From the NCBI RefSeq assembly GCF_029167375.1, contig NZ_JARFTP010000005.1, forward strand, positions 124,001-188,000: a DNA stretch of 64,000 nucleotides, read 5' to 3'. Shown here piece after piece: positions 50,962-59,151 of the stretch (its first letter is position 1; each line of letters opens with the position of its first letter). Under the pieces are notes generated by a model. The model was given only the letters and a program-made list of their open reading frames with translations. It made no database searches and was not told the origin of the DNA. Source of the stretch: Tsukamurella sp. 8F. Lineage in GTDB: Bacteria > Actinomycetota > Actinomycetes > Mycobacteriales > Mycobacteriaceae. The position numbers and the translations under genes are program-made.

Positions 50962-52131
50962 GTGACCACGACGCAGGCCCCGATCGGCGCCACGAGGATG
51001 CCGCTGGTGCGGCGCATGGGCGTGTGGATGACGGCTCACGCCGTCGACGACTTCTACCAGGGGCTCATCCCTGCCGCTATCCCGTTCTTCGTGCTCGACC
51101 GCGGCTACAGCTACACCGCGGCTTCGGGGCTCGCGCTCGCGGCGACGCTCGGCAGCTCGCTACCGCAGCCGCTGTTCGGGATCATTGCGGACCGCCGCCG
51201 CATGCCGTGGATGTCGCCTCTCGGCGTCACGGTGGCAGGCGTCGGCGCGGGGGCGGCCGGCCTCGCGCAGCAGTACTGGCTCGTGTGGGCGATGCTCCTG
51301 CTGTCGGGCTTGGGCGTGGCAGCCTTCCACCCCGCGGCGGGTAAGGGCGCGCGCCGCGACGCCGCCGGAAGCACAAGCGCCATGAGTCTTTTCGCGGCCG
51401 GGGGAAGTGTGGGGTTCTTCCTGGCCCCGGCGCTGGTCACGCCGGCGCTTGTAGAGCTGGGCCTGGGTGCGACGGCGATCTTCGTTCCGCCCGCCGTCCT
51501 GATCGGTTTCGTGCTGTGGCGACACGAACTCCGGGCTCGGACACGGGCGACGACGGTGACCGACGCCGCTGGGCGCGATCGCTGGGTACCTTTCGCGCTA
51601 CTGACAGCACTCGAGGTCGCGCGGTCCGTGACGTTCTTCGGGGTCAACACGTTCATCGGCGTGTACTGGATCCGTGGCCTCGGCGCGTCGCAGGGGCTGG
51701 GCGGGATCGCGCTTGCCGCGTTCCTGGTGGGCGGTGTCGGCGGGACGCTGCTCGGTGGGCGGCTCGGCGACCGCCTCGGCGCGGTCCGGGCGGTGCAGGC
51801 CGGCAGCATGCTCGTCATACCCGCATTGATCCTATTGCGTGTGGTGCCGGAACCCCGTGTGGCGCTTGCCTGTGCGGTCCTGGCGGGAATCAGCGTCAAC
51901 CTCCCGTTCGGGGTGCTGGTGAAGTTGGGGCAGGACTATCTACCGAGCCGGCCGGGCACGGCAGCAGGCGTCACGCTGGGCCTTGCCGTCAGCGTCGGCG
52001 GCCTGTTCACTCCGGTGCTCGGCGAACTCGCCGACCGCCACGGCCCGGGCGCGGTGTTCACCGCCCTGTGTGCGGTTCCGGTGGCTGCCGTCGTGCTGTC
52101 CCTGATGCTGCCGCAGCCGGACGGGGCGTGA
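50962..52131 (+). CDS. MFS exporter, fosmidomycin-resistance (Fsr) type
   Basis: A 389-residue, 12-span transporter. The block MTAHAVDDFYQGLIPAAIPFFV in span 1 is the Fsr-family hallmark; GIIADRRRMPWM is motif A and FHPAAGKGARR follows span 4, also typical. AGGAGG precedes the GTG start. Divergent from araC across 80 bp. Its stop lies 27 bp before a GNAT gene. Confidence 0.85.
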   Translation: MTTTQAPIGATRMPLVRRMGVWMTAHAVDDFYQGLIPAAIPFFVLDRGYSYTAASGLALAATLGSSLPQPLFGIIADRRRMPWMSPLGVTVAGVGAGAAGLAQQYWLVWAMLLLSGLGVAAFHPAAGKGARRDAAGSTSAMSLFAAGGSVGFFLAPALVTPALVELGLGATAIFVPPAVLIGFVLWRHELRARTRATTVTDAAGRDRWVPFALLTALEVARSVTFFGVNTFIGVYWIRGLGASQGLGGIALAAFLVGGVGGTLLGGRLGDRLGAVRAVQAGSMLVIPALILLRVVPEPRVALACAVLAGISVNLPFGVLVKLGQDYLPSRPGTAAGVTLGLAVSVGGLFTPVLGELADRHGPGAVFTALCAVPVAAVVLSLMLPQPDGA

Positions 52132-52157
52132 CGTCGGTCGAGTGCGAGACTGGGAGC

Positions 52158-52688
52158 ATGACGCGAGCGCGGCGGGTGACGGTGGGGGAGATCGAGCCGG
52201 AGGCGCTTGCCGCGCTGGCGGCGCGCACGTTTCCGCTCGCGTGCCCGCCGGAGCTGTCGGCTGAGGCCGTCGGCGCGTTCATAGCCGACAATCTGAGCCC
52301 GGCGGCGTTCGCCGCACACCTCGCGGATCCCGGTGCGCACGTCTACGTCGCGGGGGCGGCGGCTGCGCCCGTCGGTTACGGCCTCGTGCTGCACGGCGTC
52401 CACGGCGATGCGCCCGGGTCGTGGGTGCGCCAGAGGACCGCATACGTGTCCAAGCTCTACGTCGACCCCGGTGAGCACGGCGGTGGGATCGCGCGGGACC
52501 TCATGATCGCGGCGCTGGACGGCGCCAGAGCCGACGGATGTGCCGCAGCCTTCCTCGGGACGAATCGGAAGAATGTGCGCGCCCGGCGTTTCTATGCCAA
52601 GCAGGGATTCGAGGTGGTCGGGGAACGGGTCTTCGTCGTGGGCGGGATCGATAACACCGACGATGTGCTCCTGCTCGCACTCACATGA
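52158..52688 (+). CDS. GNAT-family N-acetyltransferase
   Basis: A 176-residue acetyltransferase: TAYVSKLYVDPGEHGGGIARDLMIAAL carries the beta4 strand and acetyl-CoA loop (near 95-120), and NRKNVRARRFYAKQGFEVVGERVF the C-terminal helix-strand. Acceptor unknown. It is on the same strand as and 27 bp after the MFS gene; its end overlaps the convergent acyl-CoA dehydrogenase by eight bases. Confidence 0.85.
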   Translation: MTRARRVTVGEIEPEALAALAARTFPLACPPELSAEAVGAFIADNLSPAAFAAHLADPGAHVYVAGAAAAPVGYGLVLHGVHGDAPGSWVRQRTAYVSKLYVDPGEHGGGIARDLMIAALDGARADGCAAAFLGTNRKNVRARRFYAKQGFEVVGERVFVVGGIDNTDDVLLLALT

Positions 52689-53880
52689 GGCGGCGCTTCT
52701 CCGCTCGTACCAATCCGCCGCCGATGATCAGCCGTTGGATCTCGCTGGTGCCCTCGTACAGCCGAAGCAGCCGGACGTCGCGGTAGATCCGCTCGACCGG
52801 CACGTCGCGCATGTAGCCGCTGCCGCCGTGAACCTGCACTGCGAGATCCGCTACCCGCCCGACCATTTCGGAGCAGTAGAGCTTGGCCACCGACGGTGCT
52901 GTTCGCCGATCCGTGTTCTCGACCCAAGCGCGAGCGGCGTCGCGCACCAGCGCGCGCCCCGTCATCACGCCCGTCTGCTGGTCGGCGAGCATCGCCTGCA
53001 CCAACTGGAAATCCCCGATCACCGTGCCGCCCTGCGTCGCCGTCGCGGCGTGCCGCACCGACTCGTCGAGGGCTCGCTGCGCCTGTCCGACGGCCATCGC
53101 CGCGATATGTACGCGTCCGCGGGCGAGTGACGTCATGGCCGCCCGGTATCCAGCGTCCGCATCGCCCCCGACGAGGGCGTCGGGCCCGACTCGTACGCCC
53201 GCGAACGCTACGTCGGAGGTCGTCGAGCCGTCCTGGCCCATCTTGGCGTCCTTGGCGCCCACCGTGATTCCCGGCGTGTCCGCGGGCACCAGGAATACCG
53301 CGATGCCGGGCCCGGAGGTGTCCGCCTCGCGGGTGCGCGCGAACACCACGAACAGATCCGCCGACGGCGCATTGGTGATGAAGCACTTCCCGCCGTCGAT
53401 GACCCAGCCGTCGCCGTCGCGCTTGGCGGTGGTGCGCAGGCCCGCCGGGTTGGAGCCGGCGCCCGGCTCGGTGAGGGCGAACGACGCGATGACGTCACCC
53501 GACGCGAGTCGGGGCAGCCACGCCTCCTGTTGCCCGCCGGTGCCGAACCCCACCAGGACCTGGCCCGCAATGCCGTTGTTGGTGCCGAACATCGAACGCA
53601 CCGCGAGCGATGTGTAGCCGAGCTCCATCGCGAGCTCGACGTCCTGCTGCAGATCCATCCCGATGCCGCCCCACCTCTGCGGCAACGCGAAACCGAAGAG
53701 ACCCATCTCGGCGATCTGCTCCCGTAGGTCGGACGGGACAGCTCCGGTCTGCATGATCTCCACTTCGCGCGGTAGCACGCGATCGCGCACGAACCGGTGC
53801 ACCTGCGCGAGGATATCGGCGAATACGTCGTCGGGCAGCTCGCGTTCGACCTCGGTGCTGAATATCGGGGCGGTGTGCAT
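52681..53880 (-). CDS. Acyl-CoA dehydrogenase
   Basis: A 399-residue FAD flavoprotein of fatty-acid/branched-chain oxidation: FALTEPGAGSNPAGLRTTA near 125, KCFITNA, QMLADQQT-like helix, VQVHGGSGYMRDVPVERIYRDVRLLRLYEGTSEIQR at the end with the catalytic base Glu in YEGTSE. ATG at 53880 is the natural start. No ETF or CoA ligase is adjacent. Confidence 0.9.
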   Translation of the reverse strand: MHTAPIFSTEVERELPDDVFADILAQVHRFVRDRVLPREVEIMQTGAVPSDLREQIAEMGLFGFALPQRWGGIGMDLQQDVELAMELGYTSLAVRSMFGTNNGIAGQVLVGFGTGGQQEAWLPRLASGDVIASFALTEPGAGSNPAGLRTTAKRDGDGWVIDGGKCFITNAPSADLFVVFARTREADTSGPGIAVFLVPADTPGITVGAKDAKMGQDGSTTSDVAFAGVRVGPDALVGGDADAGYRAAMTSLARGRVHIAAMAVGQAQRALDESVRHAATATQGGTVIGDFQLVQAMLADQQTGVMTGRALVRDAARAWVENTDRRTAPSVAKLYCSEMVGRVADLAVQVHGGSGYMRDVPVERIYRDVRLLRLYEGTSEIQRLIIGGGLVRAEKRRLM

Positions 53881-53976
53881 GCGACCACTATCCGCCGCCC
53901 GCCCGTTCGCGTTCAACGGGTTCCGACAACCACCGTCCGTACTGCGGTATCAGAAAGAGTCTCTTGCGTTGTTTTG

Positions 53977-53989
53977 TAAGGTGGACATA
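53977..53989 (+). promoter_or_regulatory. Candidate leaderless promoter of the META-domain gene
   Basis: TAAGGT (TANNNT-type -10) at 53977-53982 places the transcription start at or beside the ATG at 53989. No convincing -35 was seen. GTGG between them is not a usable ribosome site. Confidence 0.4.
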
Positions 53990-54462
53990 TGACCAGACGT
54001 ACTCGTATGACTTTCGCGCGCGCAGCCGCAGCGGCCGTCGCGGTCGCCTCGGTCGTGACCGTCGCGCCCGGCGCGTCGGCGGCTCCTGTCGGCCCGGGCC
54101 TGCTGCCGCCGGTGACGCCCGTGGTCGGGACTCAATGGCGTCTCGTCTCGACGGGTTATGCGCGTACGGCGCCCAAGGCGTATAAGGACGCACACGCATC
54201 GTTCACTCTGAGCTCCAAGGGTGTCGGCGGCAACGACGGGTGCAACGGTTTCGGTGGGGATGCCGAGGTGCGGGGTCATTCCGTGACGTTCGGCCCGTTG
54301 ATCTCCACGATGATGGCCTGCATCCGTCCCGGCGCTGGTGCCATCTTTCATGAGGCGTTCAAGGGTACGAGGACCTTCACCGTGGTCGGGAACCGCCTGC
54401 ATCTGCAGGACGGTCCCCGCGGCTACTGGAACTTCGTGGCCGAGAAGCCGGTCGACCGGTAG
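53989..54462 (+). CDS. Secreted META-domain (HslJ-like) protein
   Basis: A 157-residue exported protein. Signal peptide: basic TRRTRMTFARAA then hydrophobic AAVAVASVVTVAPGASA, cleavage after about residue 32. The META domain has GTQWRLVSTG, VGGNDGCNGFGGDAEVRGHSVTFGPLISTMMAC with the two cysteines typical of the family. HslJ homologues contribute to envelope stress or antibiotic tolerance; the role here is unknown. It converges on an SRPBCC gene, five bases apart. Confidence 0.8.
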   Translation: MTRRTRMTFARAAAAAVAVASVVTVAPGASAAPVGPGLLPPVTPVVGTQWRLVSTGYARTAPKAYKDAHASFTLSSKGVGGNDGCNGFGGDAEVRGHSVTFGPLISTMMACIRPGAGAIFHEAFKGTRTFTVVGNRLHLQDGPRGYWNFVAEKPVDR

Positions 54463-54466
54463 CGCT

Positions 54467-54949
54467 CTACAACGTGTCGCCGGCGAGCAGGCGGTCGAGC
54501 TTCGCGTAGCCCTCGTCGACGCCCGTCTCCATCCCGCTCTCCAGCATTGCGTCGCGCGCAGCGAAGCCGTCGACGATGCTCCGGCCGTGCAGGCGGGTGC
54601 GCCCGTCGCCCAGGTCTTCGAAGGTCATCGTGTCGAGGGAGACGCCGTCGGGCATGCCCTCCCACGTGAATGTCTGCACGAGCCGGGTGGGTGAGACCTC
54701 GTGGAAGCAGCCGTGGAAGGCGAACTCCTCGTCACCTCGGCGTTGCACGAAACGCCAGCTGCCGCCGGTGCGCGCATCCCAGTAGTCGATCGTCGTCTCG
54801 AGGTCGTCGGGGCCGACCCAGCGCATGTACAGCTCGGGGTCGGTGTGCGCCTTCACCAGTTGTTCGACACTTGCGGCGAAGTCACGTGTGATGCTGATGG
54901 CGGGGATGTCGGGGTCGGCGCTGATAGTGGCCTTGGTGTGCGTGGTCAT
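54467..54949 (-). CDS. SRPBCC (AHSA1-type) protein
   Basis: A 160-residue START-like protein: ISITRDFAASVEQLVKAHTDPELYMRWVGPDDLETTIDYWDARTGGSWRFV and FTWEGMPDGVSLDTMTFEDLGDGRTRLHGRS. It binds a hydrophobic ligand in a cavity. It is 18 bp downstream of an arsR gene, the very common arsR-AHSA1 operon. Confidence 0.86.
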   Translation of the reverse strand: MTTHTKATISADPDIPAISITRDFAASVEQLVKAHTDPELYMRWVGPDDLETTIDYWDARTGGSWRFVQRRGDEEFAFHGCFHEVSPTRLVQTFTWEGMPDGVSLDTMTFEDLGDGRTRLHGRSIVDGFAARDAMLESGMETGVDEGYAKLDRLLAGDTL

Positions 54950-54967
54950 GATGGATCTCCTTGCTGA

Positions 54968-55321
54968 TCAATCCGGTTCGGGATTGTCGAGTTCTGCGAG
55001 TAGGGCGTCGAGGCGTGCGTATCGCTGCTCTGCGCGTACGCGGTAACGCTCGATCCACGCGGTCATGTCCGTGAGGGCGTCTGCCTCCAGGTGGGCCGGT
55101 CGGGTCTGCGCCTTGCGGCCACGACTGATCAGCCCCGCCTTCTCGAGCACGGAGAGGTGCTTCGACACGGCCTGGATGCTGACGCTGTAGTGCTCGGCCA
55201 GTTGACTCAGCGTGGCGTCACCGATGGCGAGCCGGGCGACGATGTCGCGCCGGGTCGGATCCGCGAGGGCGGAGAATGCCTGAGATAGCTGGTCCGTGAT
55301 ATCTCCTTCCTGCGTATTCAA
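54968..55321 (-). CDS. ArsR-family regulator
   Basis: A 117-residue winged-helix repressor: AFSALADPTRRDIVARLAIGDATLSQLAEHYSVSIQAVSKHLSVLEKAGLISR. It has no metal-binding cysteines, so it senses something other than arsenic-type metals. The open frame starts at TTG 55321, which coincides with an operator arm; no closer ATG or GTG exists. It heads an operon with the SRPBCC gene and diverges from the amidase operon. Confidence 0.82.
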   Translation of the reverse strand: MNTQEGDITDQLSQAFSALADPTRRDIVARLAIGDATLSQLAEHYSVSIQAVSKHLSVLEKAGLISRGRKAQTRPAHLEADALTDMTAWIERYRVRAEQRYARLDALLAELDNPEPD

Positions 55322-55377
55322 CCGATCTATTGAACACGCTACATCGAGTGAGGCAGGTGTTCAACCCCTTGGTTGAA
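55317..55377. promoter_or_regulatory. Two ArsR-type operators in the arsR-amidase gap
   Basis: TTCAACCgatcTATTGAA (55317-55334) and TTCAACCccttGGTTGAA (55360-55377) share an 18-bp layout; the second is a perfect 7-4-7 palindrome. They are 43 bp apart centre to centre, about four helical turns. The first lies on the arsR start, the second 52 bp before the amidase start, so one repressor can control both directions. Confidence 0.75.
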
Positions 55378-55428
55378 TACCGGTGGAAATGCTGGGCACG
55401 TGGTCCCGCGAGTGATAGGAACGACACC

Positions 55429-56877
55429 ATGCCCATGCACGCCTTCAGTGACGACGCCCTTGGTGCGTCGGACGCCCTCGCTCTCGCGGACGCGGTCCGC
55501 ACCGGAGCCGTCGCCCCCCGCGAGCTGGCGGCGGCGGCTCTCTCGCGCGCAGAAGCCGTCGCTGCGCTGAATGCTGTCGCCCATACCGGCTACGACGAGT
55601 CGCGGCCCATCCGGGGCGGCCTGTTCGCGGGCGTGCCGACGTATGTCAAGGACAACACCGACGTCGAGGGGATGCCGACCCGATACGGCTCCGCCGCGTT
55701 CGGTGGTCGGCTCTCTCGCAGGACTTCCGCTCCCGCGAGACAGTTTCTAGCGCAGGGATTCACGCCGTTGGGCAAATCGACGATGCCGGAGTTCGGGCTG
55801 ACCGCGTCCACGGAATACGCGGGCGTCGGGCGACCTGCGGCCGGACCGACCGCGACGGTGCGGCCACCGACACGCAACCCATGGGATCCCGAGCGCTCAG
55901 TGGGCGGATCGTCAGGTGGTGCGGCGGCACTGGTGGCGTCCGGAGTGGTGCCACTGGCGCACGGCAACGATGGTGGTGGCTCGCTCCGCATTCCCGCGGC
56001 CTGCGCGGGTCTCGTAGGACTAAAGCCGGCGCGCAGCCGGATGCAGGACCCGCCGGGAACGCGGCAGCTGCCGGTGAACCTCGTCACCGAGGGCGTGCTG
56101 ACGCGTACCGTCCGGGATACCGCACACTACCTGGCTGCAGCAGAAGCGTTCTCTCCCGCAACGGGACTCGATCCGATAGGGCTGGTGCGCGGGCCGTCTG
56201 ATCGGCGCTTCCGGATCGGGCTGGTCGTCCGCGACGCGCGTGGTCGTGACGTGGACCCGCAGGTGCGTGACGTCGTCGAATCGGCGGCGCGCGTGTTCGC
56301 GGGCGCCGGACACACGGTCGAGCCGGTGGAGCTCGAGATCGACCCACGGTTCATCGATGACTTCACGCTCTACTGGGCGGCGATCGCCGGGGCGCTCGTG
56401 GCATCGTCGAAGGCGTCGCACGGTAAGGACTTCCGGCCGGCGGACCTCGACCCGTTCACGACAGGTCTACTGGGTCTGCTCAAGCGGAGCTCGTGGCGGA
56501 TCGGGCCCGCTGTCGCGCGGTTGCGGCAGACGCCCCGGGTCTACGCCCGGCAGCTCGGCACCTACGACATGCTGCTGAGTCCCGTGCTGTCCACGCCCCC
56601 GCCGCCGCTCGGGGAGTACCGGCCGGATCAGCCGTTCGACGATCTGCTCGCGCGGCTCGTCGACTACGTCGGCTTCACCCCCTTGGGTAACCTTTCGGGC
56701 GCGCCCGCGGTAGCTCTCCCGCACACCGTGATGCCCTGCGGCCTACCGGGTTCGATCCAGTTGGCGGGTGGCTTCGGGGACGAGGCGACGCTGCTCGACG
56801 CCGCCTACCAGTTCGAGGCACTGGCACCGTTCCCGACGCTGGTAGGCGCATCGACCGCAGCGGAGGTCCGCGGGTGA
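55429..56877 (+). CDS. Amidase-signature hydrolase
   Basis: A 482-residue amidase. The Ser-cisSer-Lys triad is visible: K74 in VPTYVKDNTD, the cis-Ser in VGGSSGGAAAL (161-162) and the nucleophile S185 in GNDGGGSLRIP. Enzymes of this class release ammonia from amides; the substrate is not predictable. The ATG at 55429 is the best start (AGGA upstream). Its stop overlaps the next gene (GTGA), tying hydrolysis to an amino-acid type importer. Confidence 0.88.
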   Translation: MPMHAFSDDALGASDALALADAVRTGAVAPRELAAAALSRAEAVAALNAVAHTGYDESRPIRGGLFAGVPTYVKDNTDVEGMPTRYGSAAFGGRLSRRTSAPARQFLAQGFTPLGKSTMPEFGLTASTEYAGVGRPAAGPTATVRPPTRNPWDPERSVGGSSGGAAALVASGVVPLAHGNDGGGSLRIPAACAGLVGLKPARSRMQDPPGTRQLPVNLVTEGVLTRTVRDTAHYLAAAEAFSPATGLDPIGLVRGPSDRRFRIGLVVRDARGRDVDPQVRDVVESAARVFAGAGHTVEPVELEIDPRFIDDFTLYWAAIAGALVASSKASHGKDFRPADLDPFTTGLLGLLKRSSWRIGPAVARLRQTPRVYARQLGTYDMLLSPVLSTPPPPLGEYRPDQPFDDLLARLVDYVGFTPLGNLSGAPAVALPHTVMPCGLPGSIQLAGGFGDEATLLDAAYQFEALAPFPTLVGASTAAEVRG

Positions 56878-58346
56878 GACGCTTTCGCGCGCTGGTCGTC
56901 GCGTTCGTCGCGCTGATCGTGATGGCGGTCGGGCTGCCCTCGCCGGCCCTTGCCGCCGGCGCCGCCCCCGAAGGTCCCCGCGCGGCGCCCGTGCTCCCGG
57001 TCCCCGGGGTGCTGCGGGTCGGCACCGAGGGCGTCTACCAGGTGTACAGCTACCACGACGATTCGGGTCAGCTCACGGGCTACGACGTCGACATGATCAA
57101 GGCCGTTGCCGGAAAGCTCGGTCTACGCGTGCAGTTCGTGGAGACGCCGTGGGACTCGATGTTCGCGGCGCTCGAGTCCGGTCGGTTCGATCTGGTGGCC
57201 AACGAGGTCACGGTCAATGACGAGCGCAGGGCGCAGTACGACCTGTCCGAACCGTACATCGAGACCGTCGGGTCGATCATGGTGCGCTCGGACGAGAACT
57301 CCATCCACTCACTGGCGGACATCCGCGGGAAGCGCGCGGCGCAGAACCTCACGAGCAACTGGGCCGATGTCGCGCGGCAGGCGGGCGCCCAGATCGTCGG
57401 CGTGGGCAGCTTCACCGATGCCGCGAACCTGCTGGCTCAGGGGCGCGTCGATGTCGCCGTCAACGACGGCCTGGTAGTGCGGAACTTCCTCAAGGTGAAC
57501 CCGAACGCGAAGGTCAAGATCGCGGGCGACACCCCGGACAAGGGGCAGTCCGTATTCGCGGCTCGTAAGGGATCCAGCCTGATGCCCGACATCGATCGCG
57601 GGCTCGCCGAGATCAAGGCCGACGGCACCGCGCAGAGGATCTACGACAAGTACTTCGGTGCGTCCGCCGAGACGCAGTCCGCGCCGAGCAAGTGGAAGCT
57701 CGTGCAACGCAACCTCGTTCCGCTTCTCAAAGCAACGGTGACGGCGACCGTCCCGCTCACGGCGATCAGCTTCGTGGTGGGGCTCGCCATCGCCCTACTC
57801 GTGGCGCTCGCCCGCATCTCGAAGAATCGGATCCTGAGTGGGGCTGCGCGGGCCTACATCTCGGTCATCCGCGGTACGCCGCTGCTGGTCCAACTGTTCA
57901 TCATCTTCTACGCCCTGCCGGCCCTGAACATCGTGATCGACCCGTTCCCCGCTGCTGCCATCGCCTTCTCCCTCAACGTGGGCGGATATGCCGCCGAGAT
58001 CATCCGTGCGGCCATCGGCGCGGTGCCCAGGGGGCAGTGGGAGGCGGCCACGACGATCGGCATGGACTACCCGACCACATTGCGCCGGATCATCCTGCCG
58101 CAGGCGGCCCGAACCGCTACGCCGCCGCTCGCCAACACTCTGATATCGCTGGTGAAGGACACGTCGCTGGCGTCCACGATCCTGGTCACCGAGTTGCTGC
58201 GACAGGCGCAGATCGCGGCTGCGCCCACCTTCGACTTCTTCGCGATGTACGTCGTCGCAGCCGTCTACTACTGGGTCATCTGCCAGATACTGTCGCTGGC
58301 GCAGGGCCGCCTGGAGACCCGACTGGAGAGGTACGTTGCGCGATGA
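56874..58346 (+). CDS. Amino-acid ABC transporter, binding protein fused to permease
   Basis: A 490-residue two-domain protein: signal peptide (1-28, ending PALA), family 3 solute-binding domain (about 45-265; LTGYDVDMIKAVAGKLG, FDLVANEVTVNDERR), then a His/Glu-type permease domain (about 275-490; spans, RGTPLLVQLFIIFYALP, EIIRAAIGAVPRGQWEAATTIGM). Binding protein and channel are thus one chain, as in GlnPQ-like systems. GTG start inside the amidase stop; its own stop overlaps the ATPase gene (ATGA). Confidence 0.9.
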   Translation: MRRFRALVVAFVALIVMAVGLPSPALAAGAAPEGPRAAPVLPVPGVLRVGTEGVYQVYSYHDDSGQLTGYDVDMIKAVAGKLGLRVQFVETPWDSMFAALESGRFDLVANEVTVNDERRAQYDLSEPYIETVGSIMVRSDENSIHSLADIRGKRAAQNLTSNWADVARQAGAQIVGVGSFTDAANLLAQGRVDVAVNDGLVVRNFLKVNPNAKVKIAGDTPDKGQSVFAARKGSSLMPDIDRGLAEIKADGTAQRIYDKYFGASAETQSAPSKWKLVQRNLVPLLKATVTATVPLTAISFVVGLAIALLVALARISKNRILSGAARAYISVIRGTPLLVQLFIIFYALPALNIVIDPFPAAAIAFSLNVGGYAAEIIRAAIGAVPRGQWEAATTIGMDYPTTLRRIILPQAARTATPPLANTLISLVKDTSLASTILVTELLRQAQIAAAPTFDFFAMYVVAAVYYWVICQILSLAQGRLETRLERYVAR

Positions 58347-59119
58347 GTGATCTGGTGGTGGTGGAGGGGCTGCGCAAGTCCTTCGGCGAGAACGAGGTAC
58401 TGCGTGGCGTGGACTTCCATGTCCCCGCGGGGTCGGTGACCGTCGTCATCGGGCCGTCCGGTTCGGGCAAGACGACGGTGCTGCGCTCACTCAACGCGCT
58501 CGAGCCGCCCGATGCGGGCGTCGTCACGGTCGGCGACGCGACGATCGACTTCGGTGCCGGCCCGCCGAAGCGCGCCGAGCTGGCGCGCTTCCGTGCACAG
58601 AGCGCGATGGTCTTCCAGTCGCACAACCTGTTTCCGCACCTGACGACGCTGCGCAACGTGACCGAGGGGCCCGTCGTCGTGCAGCGGAAGCCGCGGGCGG
58701 ACGCGGAGGCGGGCGCCCGCGAGCTGCTGGCGCGGGTGGGGCTGGGCGATTTCGCGGACCGGTATCCGCACGAGCTCTCGGGCGGGCAACAGCAGCGCGT
58801 CGGCATCGCGCGGGCATTGGCGCTCGAGCCGAAGGTGGTGCTGTTCGATGAGCCCACGTCGGCCCTGGACCCGGAGCTGGTGGGCGATGTCCTCGCGGTG
58901 ATGAAAGATCTTGCCGCGGAGGGTTGGACGATGGTCGTCGTCACACATGAGATCGCGTTCGCTCGGCACGTGGCCGACCAGGTGCTCTTCGTCGACGGTG
59001 GCAGCATCGTCGAAAGTGGGCCTCCGGCGCGGGTGATCGGATCGCCGGAGCACCCCCGCACGCGGGAGTTCCTGCGGCGCATCCTCGATCCGCTCGAAGG
59101 ATCTTCTCCGTTCGATTAG
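58343..59119 (+). CDS. Amino-acid ABC transporter ATP-binding protein
   Basis: A 258-residue GlnQ-type ATPase: GPSGSGKTT near 36, Q-loop MVFQSHNLFPHLT, signature LSGGQQQR near 145, VVLFDEPTSALDPE, switch THEIAFAR. Starts four bases inside the fused transporter gene and energises it. Confidence 0.92.
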   Translation: MSDLVVVEGLRKSFGENEVLRGVDFHVPAGSVTVVIGPSGSGKTTVLRSLNALEPPDAGVVTVGDATIDFGAGPPKRAELARFRAQSAMVFQSHNLFPHLTTLRNVTEGPVVVQRKPRADAEAGARELLARVGLGDFADRYPHELSGGQQQRVGIARALALEPKVVLFDEPTSALDPELVGDVLAVMKDLAAEGWTMVVVTHEIAFARHVADQVLFVDGGSIVESGPPARVIGSPEHPRTREFLRRILDPLEGSSPFD

Positions 59120-59151
59120 GACACGCCAGACAAACGTGCTGTAGTGGAATT

